Source: Dromaius novaehollandiae
Lineage: Eukaryota > Chordata > Aves > Casuariiformes > Dromaiidae
NCBI RefSeq assembly: GCF_036370855.1
Contig: NW_026991398.1
Coordinates: forward strand, 1,798,001 to 1,862,000
Length of the DNA: 64,000 nt
Reading direction: 5' to 3'
Below are positions 55,801-64,000 of this stretch, one piece after another (position 1 is the first letter of the stretch; every line of letters begins with the position of its first letter). A model generated the notes under the pieces. It saw only the letters and a list, made by a program, of their open reading frames with translations, was not told the DNA's origin and did not search any database. A program made the position numbers and the translations under genes.

Positions 55801-57050
55801 GGTGGGATTGCCCTTGCCAAAACTGAAGTGAGCACAACATAGAGCTCTGCATGGGAGCTCCTTGTCTAAGCTCCCGTTATAATCACTGGAGAGGGAGAAT
55901 GAGTCAGTTGCCCACACACAAACACCTGGTAACAGTTGACGAGACAGAGGTGGTTAAAGGCATGTGCCAGTGTCTGCTTGCTCTGTCTGAGTGACTAGGA
56001 GACCCCCATCCTTCTGGAGCATCAGGTGGGGGCCAGGTGGGGAGTTTCCTTGGCCTTCTGGAATGACACTAGATGCCTACTGCTACTACTAGAGCTCCAC
56101 TCACTATGAAGCAGAGACACAGGCAGACATCTATGGTGCAAAAAGCTAACAGATTTCAGTGCAGGCACGTGATTTAATGACATAAAGATAGGCCATAGGC
56201 AGGGATTACGTCAGATGCCTGGGGTGTCCAGCACAACCACATGTCTCTAGCACATACAGCATGGCACCTGCAGGAAAACCATGCCCCTTTGGAGTGGTGC
56301 TGGGCAAGTGCCCCAGGGCCCCTCAGGTTTCCTACCTGTGCACAAACAACTGAATCCAACCACTGCCTTTAGGCCAAGTCCATCCCAGCTACATTCAAGT
56401 GTGCTGCATAAATGGGAGGCACATCACACCAAGGTCTCTGCTCTAGTCTCTGCAATCTCAAACCCTCTTTCTCTGCTCCCCCTGAACCTCTTATCACCCC
56501 TGGATGTTATGAACAGAGAATGGGCTAATGATATCCACAGGGTGCCTGGATCATAGGGTGTTCAGATCCAGGGACTTTCTTCAGTGGCACTATGTCCTGC
56601 CTGAAGATCAGTTCACCTCTGTCACAGGCCCCATGGTGCTGTGAATCAGCTCAGGCAGCAAACCCCTCTCCTGCCATTCCTGCACAGCCCAGCTCTGTTT
56701 CTCCCTGGCCTTGGGCACTGCAGGGTTTGCTCTCTTAGTGGGAACCTCCTTTCAGCACTACATTGCCACCTGCTATCTGTGCCAGCATGTCTCTGCTCTG
56801 AAGTGGGGCCATCGTACACACGGTGTCCTTGGATTTGGGTAACTGGTTTCACCATGACCAATCTGTTCTCTGTGCCACAGCTGAGGCTCTGTAGCCCAAA
56901 GAGATGCAAATGCCTGCAGCCTGGGGCACAGCCAGGAGCACAAGCTGTCACAGGACTGCAACATCATTGGAAGAACTGATTTGTGGTGGGAGCACCCACA
57001 TGACTGGAGCGCTCTTCTTGGAGGGTACAAGCTCTTCAGGAGAGACTGTC
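52827..57050 (-). repeat. Upstream region of OR unit D (duplicated)
   Basis: It matches the upstream region of B on the same strand and those of A and C inverted: 53080-53650, 53690-54490, 55100-55510 and 56040-56910 all have partners in the other units. No conserved coding frame was found. Confidence 0.65.
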
Positions 57051-57059
57051 AAGGAAGAT

Positions 57060-59760
57060 GAGGAGGGGGGATGTCCTTGGTGTGAAGGGGCAGCTCAGAT
57101 GTGTGGAGCTCTTCCATGGAAGAAGCAAGGCTTTGCATGAGTGCTTGGATGCAGTCTCCTTTAAGCAATGTGAACAAATCTGTGACTCACGGGCCCTGGT
57201 TCTTAGGGTGGTGGTGATGGTGGTGATTTTCATGTCCCAGATATTAACTGGAAGGGCAAGCAGCAGAGTGCAAGCAGGCCAGGCGGTTTCTGGAGGGCAT
57301 CGGGGACAACTTCTTAGCACAGGTGTATGATGGGACAATACTCATGATACTTTCTTATATCCACTAATTTCAAACAGGGAGGAACTGACCAGGGATGGGA
57401 TAGGCAGTGGCAGCCTTGCCTACAGTGACCATGAAAAAGTAGAGTTCTATATCCTGAGCAGAGAGAGGAAGGATAGTGGCAGAGCACAGACCCTGGACTT
57501 CAGAGGAGCAGACTTGGGCCTGTTCAGGGGACTGGTGGGGGTTCTCATGGGAGGCAGTTCTGAAGGGTCTAGGAGCTCAGGAAAGCCATCAGGTCTTTAA
57601 GGACAGCATCTGCCACACACAAGGACGGTCCGTCCCAATACTCAGAAAAACTAGTAGACATCTCAGGAGATCGGCTTGGCTGCATTGGGAACTCAAGACT
57701 GAGCTCCAGGGCAATAAGGCAGCATACTGGAAGCAGGAGGAGGGAGAGGCTGCAAAGGAGAAATTCAGAAACATTGTCCAGCAAAGCAGGGATGGTGTTA
57801 GAGAAGCCAAAGCTCCCCAAGTGAAGACACTTGCAGGGTACATCAAGGGCATGAGGAAGAGCTGCTGCTGCTTCAGTTGCAGGAAAAGGGTGAAAAGGAA
57901 AATGTGGGCTCACTGTTGAATGGGGCTGGGAATCTAGTAGTAGCAAATATAGATAGGAATGAGCTCAAGTCCTTCTTGGCTTCAGTCTTCACCAGCAAAG
58001 TCTCCAAGGCTGTTGTGCCTAGAGTCAGGACTTCAGAAGAGAAGAGTGACCAACAGTGGATGACAGCTGAGTGAGGCAACTCAACTCATACAAGTCTATG
58101 AGACTGGATGGGCTGCATCCAAGGACATTGAGAGGGCTCGTCACTATCACAAGATGACCATTCTCTATCACCTTTGAAAGGCTGTGAAGATCAAGGGAAT
58201 TCCCAATGAGCAGAAAAAGGAATGTGTTGTGTCCATCCTCAAAAAAGGCCACAAGGGCACCCCAAGGAGCTGCAAGCCATTCAGCCTAGCTTTCATGAAG
58301 AATATTTCATGGAATGATGCCTCTCTCATTACAATTATGGGCATGTGAAGAAGGTGACTGGGAGCAGTCAGCATGGATTTTCTGAAGCTAAATCATTCCT
58401 GAGCAACCTGATTGCCTTCTGTGATAAAAGACCAGCACTTATGGAAGAGAGGAGAGGAGTGGATGTCATGATTTTAGCAAGGTGCTTGACACTGTCTCAC
58501 AACAAGTAAGACATTATGATAGGCTGGGTAGACAACCAAATGAGAAAAAAGCTGGTTGGATGATCGAGCTCAGAGGGTTTTTGTGAATGGGTCAGGCTTT
58601 ACCTGGAAGCCAGTGACAAGTGGAGGATGCAGGGGTCTATATTCTTACTTGTCCCGTCTAACAGGTTCATCAGTGACCTGGAGGACACAACTCTCATCAC
58701 AGTTGCAGATGGCACCTAATCAGGAGAACAGTCGTAAGGTTGAGGGCTGCCATCCAGATAGATCTCAGCAGGCAGGAGGAATGGACTGCCAGAAACTTTG
58801 TGAAATTCACAAACAAAACAAATGCCTGGTCCTGCACCCGGGGTAGACCTGTAGTGATATGGGCCTTTCGGTGCATCACCTGCAGTGATATGGGCTCAGG
58901 AGCACCCAGAAGGGCAGCAACTCTGCAGAAAAAGATGTGGGATTCTTTGTGGTTAGCGAGCTGAACGTGAGCCAGCAGCATGCCCTGGCACCAAAGGAGG
59001 CCACAGCATCCTGGGCTGCCTGAATAAGAACACAGCCGGGAGATGGAGGGAAGTTACTATCCTCCTCTACTCAAAACTCATTAGAGCACATCTAGATACT
59101 ACATCCATTTGGGGCCCTCTTCAGAAAAACACCGTTGATTACAAGGAGTGAATTCAGTGGCAGGCCCTCAAGGTGGTTGGGTGCTGGAGCACTTGCCCTG
59201 TGAGGAGAGACTGACACCTGTACATTAGTACAAGATACCAAATAAGTGTGACACACACAGAAAGCATGAGGGTGATTGCATCTAATGTGCCTAAGGTCCT
59301 CAGCAAATCCAGTAAAATACAGAAGGAGTGGAAGAACCATTAACATCCCAGGCACACACAGGGAACGTTGACTTTGTCACTATGGGAGGCTGAGGGAGCT
59401 AGGTTTATTCAGCCTGGAGAAGAGAAGGCTTTGGGCAGACCTAATTACAGTCTCCCCACGCCTGCCAGAATGTCACCAAGAAGACTGAGCCAGGCTTTTC
59501 ATCGTTGTGCATGACGAGAGGATGAGGCCTAATGGCCATTAGCTGAAACAAGAGAGGTTCAGGCTGGGTGTAAGGAGAAACTTTTGACCCCTCCAGACAG
59601 TCAAGCACTGGGGCAGGTTGCTCAGAGAGGCTGTGCCATCTCCATCCTCAGAGGTTTTCAAGTCCTAAATGACTAAAGCCCTGAGCAACCTGGCTGCTGA
59701 CCAGGTCAGCTGATAGCTGACTTTGCTGTGGGAAGGAAGCTGGGCCAGAGATGGTTGCCA
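57060..59760 (+). mobile_element. CR1 LINE fragments, antisense to receptor D
   Basis: The + strand carries broken CR1 ORF2: a stretch at 57470-57920 encodes the region before the RT (KAAYWKQEEGEAAKEKFRN), 58200-58500 carries RT pieces, and 59390-59760 the C-terminal phrase (PGEEKALGRP-like) with a degenerate 3' end. Stops and frame changes are frequent. It is the counterpart of the blocks at 7420-8830 and 39900-41690. Confidence 0.85.
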
Positions 59761-59899
59761 TGGTGATTCCTACCTTTGCCAGCAGTTCCTTTAAACTAAT
59801 ACCTCCTTTTATTATGTGTAGCGTCCTGCAGTTCCTCCTGCTGTTATCCTGTCAGAGGCACTGCAAGGCAGGATGAGCCATCTGCGCACACACATTTAC

Positions 59900-60700
59900 A
59901 GCTGAAACAATGGAGCTTCAGTCCAGAGGGGCCTTGAGAAACTTGGGGATTTGGCCAACAGAAACCTCATGACGTTGTACAAGGAGAAGTGGCAGGTCCT
60001 GCGTCAGGGGACAGAACAACTCATGCTTCAGGACAGGCTGGAACCTAACGGACAAAGGAGTGACCCCATGGAGAAGGGCCTGGATGTTACGAGGGATGCC
60101 ATATGAGCCGGCGTAGGCACTCACTGCAAATGAGGCCAGCTACATACTGAGCTGCATTAGGAAGAGCATAGCCACCCGGGCAAGGGCACTTCTTATCCCC
60201 CTTAGCTCAGCACTGGTGTGGCCACATCTGGAACAGTGTGTCCCAGTGTGGGCTGCTCAGTGCTGGAGGAATGGGGAGCAACTGGAGAGAGTCCGGAGGA
60301 GGTCTGCCAAGATGGGGTTTCTGTCCTCAGGCACATGGCCTGTAAGGAGAGGCTGAGGGACCTGGGCTTCTTTAGCTTGGTGAAGTGTTAGAGATAAGGG
60401 GAATACAGGGGTAGGGTAGCCTGTGACTGCTTGAAGAGTGATTTCAGAGATGATGGAGCTTTTCTTGGTAGTGGGAAACAGCACAAAAGGGGGAAACAGC
60501 CACAAACTGCAGATGAAAGGTACAGACTGGATGTCTGGAAGAAGAAATGTCACTTGAAGGGTAGTGCTGTGGTGCAACAGGTCACCCAGGGGGAGTCTGT
60601 GATCAGCCCCTGGCTTTGCATTTCAAAGAACAGCCAAGGAGGACAGAGACACATCAGTAAAGACTGAGAGATCCCAGTATGAGAGCAAGGTGGGGAAGCA
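59900..60700 (+). mobile_element. Second CR1-related fragment in unit D
   Basis: It matches 25175-25700 in unit B. It encodes CR1 ORF2 C-terminal phrases (for example around 60230-60400), again with stops. There is no clean 3' tail. Confidence 0.65.
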
Positions 60701-60769
60701 GGCTGGGTGTCTACTGCCTGCAGGGAAACAGGTGCAGGTTTGGGACAGCTTAGGACAGCCTGAGGTGGA

Positions 60770-61860
60770 GATGGCTGAGGACACTGTCAAGGCTGAAAGC
60801 CTTCAACAGAACTGAGGTCTCTGTCTTCTTGGCTATGGCTGGTGTCTCTGCCATTGAGGCCTATGAGAAGAAACTTTTTTCTTATGGCACCAGGGCCTCT
60901 TTGCCTGCCTTCCCCCAGGGACCCAAGGTGTGCTGTATCGTTGTCCTGCATTTGGCCTTGCACACCCCGACCTGTGCACTGCCCCCAGGAACAGCCCTGG
61001 GCAACACATGGGGGAAAGGATCGCCCTACCCAGGAGCTGGGTGTCAGTGCCTGGCTGCTCTGCTTGATAACACACATCCAGGTTGACTTGGCATCAGAGG
61101 CACCTGCACATTGCCTTTGCCTGCCTGCAATCAGGGCCTCCAACTTTCTTCTCTAATCAGCCCCCAGGGAGTCTTCCTTGCTAATGGCCCTCAGTGGGAC
61201 CCATTAACACTCCAAGAAACTTTGGGATTTTCTTCTGACTTCAACTTCTTGAGAGGTTTGTTCAGTCTCCTCTCAGCCTGTGAGGTTCATGGACTCAGCA
61301 CCAAATACACCTGAGGGGTCATTAAAATGCATAGCTCCCCAAAGAGCCATGACTCTTCCCATGATTTTCTTCAGCACTTCAATTCTTGTGTGGTTAATCG
61401 GAGAGGTTTCAGGAGTGTATTGAAAAAGAAAGAATTTCTGATTTTAAAGTTTTTTCCATATTTTTCATCTTACAAATTAGAGTGATATGACATTCTCCAA
61501 CTGATACTGATCCAGAGTGTCTCCTACTGAAGTCTGCACATGTAGGAAAAGCAGCATCCTTGATGTTAGACATGCATGGAAAAGATTCCTCCTCACCTCC
61601 CCAGCCCTGCCAGTTCCCTCATTAGCCACTGGGGACTTAGAGCACTCCTGCTAAAAATCTAACCTTTTTCCACTCAAGGCTGTAGCTAAATGTTACAGCT
61701 CATGTGCATCAATTCCTACCTGCTTTCCATAGAGAACTAGCTGCAAAGAGATGTCTCAATTGCAATCAAACAAAAATAAACTCAATCCAATGTCACAAGA
61801 AATAAAATGCACTTCTCAACTGTATGCCAAGTCCAGGTTGCCTCCAGTGAGGCCCATCAG
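60770..61860 (-). repeat. Outer flank of OR unit D, cut short by satellite
   Basis: The sequence matches 6450-7320, 38690-39660 and 25740-26440. Homology stops near 61860, where satellite array 2 begins, while copy B continues about 750 bases further out. Confidence 0.65.
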
Positions 61861-61869
61861 CTGATCACA

Positions 61870-63385
61870 TACAAGAACCTCGCAATCATCTTCCAAGCCC
61901 AGGGCCAGCTGCTGGCCTTTCAGCTTCCCTGATGGACATGAAGACTCAGCTCTGTGCCTGCTGCTACCCAATCAGGTCCTCCAGCAGAAGTGACCTCACA
62001 ATCACCATCCAAGACATGCACCAGCAGGGACAGGAAAGACCACAAAGTCAACATCCTAGCCCTGTGCCTGTGCGTAGCCTAGTAGGTACTCCAGCAGCAG
62101 TGACCTCACAAGGAGCATCCAAGCAAATGAGCTGCTGCTATCCAATCAGGTCATCAAGAAGAAGGGACATGGCAAAGTCATTACCAAGCCAGAGGCCAGA
62201 TCCTGGCCTATCAGGCATTCACAAACAATTCACCTCACAATCAGCATCCAATCCACGTGCCTACTACTGGTCTACCAGCTGCTTGGGCAGAAGGGGCCTC
62301 ACATGCACATGCCCCAGCCATGAGCCTGCTGCTGGTCTATCACAGCCTGAGACAGAAGTGACCTCACCACCACTTTCCCAGCAATGTGCCTGCTGCTGGC
62401 CCATCACCTGCACAGACAGAAGTGACATCACTTTCACCTTTATGGTCATGTGCCTCCTACTATCCGAGGTGCTTCTGAGAAATAACTGCTCTCATCATAG
62501 TGTCCCCACCAGTCAGCCTTCATTCGGCCTACCAGCTGATCCTTTACAAGTAACCTCACAGCCCTCTTCCAAGCCCACCTGCCTGCAGCAGGCCTTTCAG
62601 CTTCTCAGAAGGACTGGACTTGCCATATGCCTGCTGCTATCCAAACAGGTACTCAGGCAGAAGTGACATCACAACACCCAAGCCATGTGCCTGCAAGTGG
62701 CCTGTCAGGTACTCAGGCAGAAGTGACTGCACAAACACCTTCTCTGCTCATGAGCCAGGGGCTGCCCTATCACATGCTGAGACAGAAGTGACCTCACAAT
62801 CGACATCCAAGCCATGTACCTGATGTTGGCCTATCAGGTACTGAGACACAAGTGACCTCACAGACAGTTTCCCACCCATGTGCTTGCTCCTGCCCCATCA
62901 CCTGCAGACACAGAAGTGACCTCACACTCACCTGCATGGCAATGATGTGCCTCAAACTGGCCTTTGAACTTTAGAGCCTATCAGCCTGTCAGATACCAGG
63001 TCCCTCATTGTATCGTCCAAGCCCAGGTGCCTGCTGCTGACATGTCAGCTTCTCAGGTGGACATGACCCAGCCCTGTGCCTGCTGCCATCCAATCAGGTA
63101 TTCAGGCAGAAGTGTCTTCATAAACATCATCTAAGCTATGTGCCTGCTCCTGGCTTATCCACTACTGAGGTAGAAATGATCTCAAAAATCAGCATCCTAG
63201 CCATGGGCCTGCTGCTGGCCTATCAGGCACTCTGGCAGAAGTGACCTCCCAGACAGTTTCCCACCCACGTACTTGCTCCTGGCCCATCACCTGCAGACAC
63301 ACAAGTGACCACACAGTCAGCTGCATGGCCCTGTGTCTCCTAAGGGCCTACGAGCTTCTGAGACACAATGATGTCTTAAAATACA
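61870..63385 (-). repeat. Satellite array 2 (about 65-bp units), inverted relative to array 1
   Basis: About 23 degenerate units carry the reverse complement of the array-1 phrases, such as GCAGAAGTGACCTCACAATC and GCCTGCTGCTGGCCTATCAG. Unit lengths of 64-65 bp can be counted near 62230-62300. The 244-codon frame at 61932-62666 is a by-product of the repeat. Confidence 0.85.
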
Positions 63386-63700
63386 GGCATGACACAATAG
63401 ATATTTGCCCTGCCATTCAGAGGGACCTCAGCAGGCTGGGGAAATGGGCACAGAGGAACCTCATCAAGTTCCACAAAGGGAAATGGAATGTCTTGCTCCA
63501 GCACACACTGAGTGCTGACTGGCTGGAAAGCAGCTCAGCAGTAAAGGACCTATCTGGGGGCCCTGGGAGGCAGCATGTAGCAGCATAAGCCAGCAACACG
63601 TCCAATGGCAAAGGCAGTCCATGGCTTCCTGGGCTGCATTAGGAAGAGCGTTCCAGCAGGGCAAGGGCTCTGTGCCTGCAGGCTCTGTGTCAGCAGGAGA
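63386..63700 (+). mobile_element. CR1 fragment interrupting satellite array 2
   Basis: CR1 ORF2 sequence (RDLSRLGKWAQRNLIKFHKGK near 63422-63485) follows a satellite unit ending GCTTCTGAGACACAAT. The same junction occurs, inverted, at 34600-34650 in array 1. Confidence 0.78.
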
Positions 63701-63850
63701 TGGGCCTGCTCTCTAATCAGATACTCATCAGATACTGGCCCATCATCTCATGAGGTACAAATAACCTCACAGTCATCTTCCAAGCTCACTGCCAGCTGCT
63801 GGCCTTTCAGTCTCCTGATGGACATGATGACCCAGCTATGTGGGTTTCTT
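63700..63850 (-). repeat. Satellite array 2 resumes
   Basis: About two units (CACAGTCATCTTCCAAGCTC, GCCAGCTGCTGGCCTTTCAG). The remaining bases to 64000 were not recognised. Confidence 0.65.
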
Positions 63851-64000
63851 TTCTCTCTGTGGAGAAAGGAGACACACTGGGATTTAGTCAGCATCCCAGC
63901 TGGAGATCCTGGCAAGAGCTCCAGAACCTGCAGGCCTCAACCAGCTCAGTGACACATTGCAGAACATGCTCAGCTGAGGAGCATGTGGAAAGGTGAGGAA

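Noticed and set aside
61932-62666. 244-codon + frame in array 2
   Set aside because: Satellite by-product, as in array 1.

Overview
The window is vertebrate nuclear DNA from a bird. Three things point there: many CR1-type LINE fragments with GATTCTGTG-like 3' tails, four one-exon olfactory receptors of the large avian OR14-like (gamma-c) group, and an alpharetrovirus-like provirus. No bacterial-style genes, tRNAs, rRNAs or CRISPR arrays were seen. I cannot name the species.

Layout. 1-5125: 3' part of a defective endogenous retrovirus on the + strand (partial gag, pro, pol, a gutted env, polypurine tract, 3' LTR). About 5.9-27.2 kb: two copies of an olfactory-receptor unit facing each other, copy A (+, OR at 13389-14324) and copy B (-, OR at 19429-20364). 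27.3-28.5 kb: a CR1. 28.5-30.1 kb: unassigned. 30.1-31.2 kb: GC- and CpG-rich, promoter-like. 31.3-35.0 kb: a satellite of about 65-bp units, interrupted by a 1.2-kb fragment of an R2-type retrotransposon and by a CR1 piece. 35.0-37.8 kb: unassigned, with a TATA-like motif and an AT-rich block. 37.8-61.86 kb: a second convergent pair of units, copy C (+, OR at 45676-46608) and copy D (-, OR at 51865-52800). 61.87-64.0 kb: the same satellite in the opposite orientation.

How it fits together. Each OR unit carries, from outside inwards, an outer flank, a CR1 block antisense to the receptor, several kb of upstream sequence, a 3' splice site, the one-exon receptor, and a 3' flank with a conserved AATAAA. 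Copies A and C lie about 32.3 kb apart, and B and D about 32.4 kb apart. A and C have DRF where B and D have DRY. The simplest reading is that an inverted OR pair was duplicated as a block of about 32.3 kb. Three receptors are intact. Copy A has CTG where the others have the start ATG.

The most interesting points are: (1) the provirus reads gag, pro and pol in three successive -1 frames, with in-register slippery heptamers at both junctions and a 9-bp stem placed correctly after one of them, a layout unlike textbook alpharetroviruses; (2) an uninterrupted R2 endonuclease reading frame sits in satellite DNA rather than in 28S rDNA; (3) the two satellite arrays are inverted copies that share the same CR1 interruption; (4) the inverted, then tandemly duplicated, receptor array. 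All boundaries of repeats and units are by eye and approximate.
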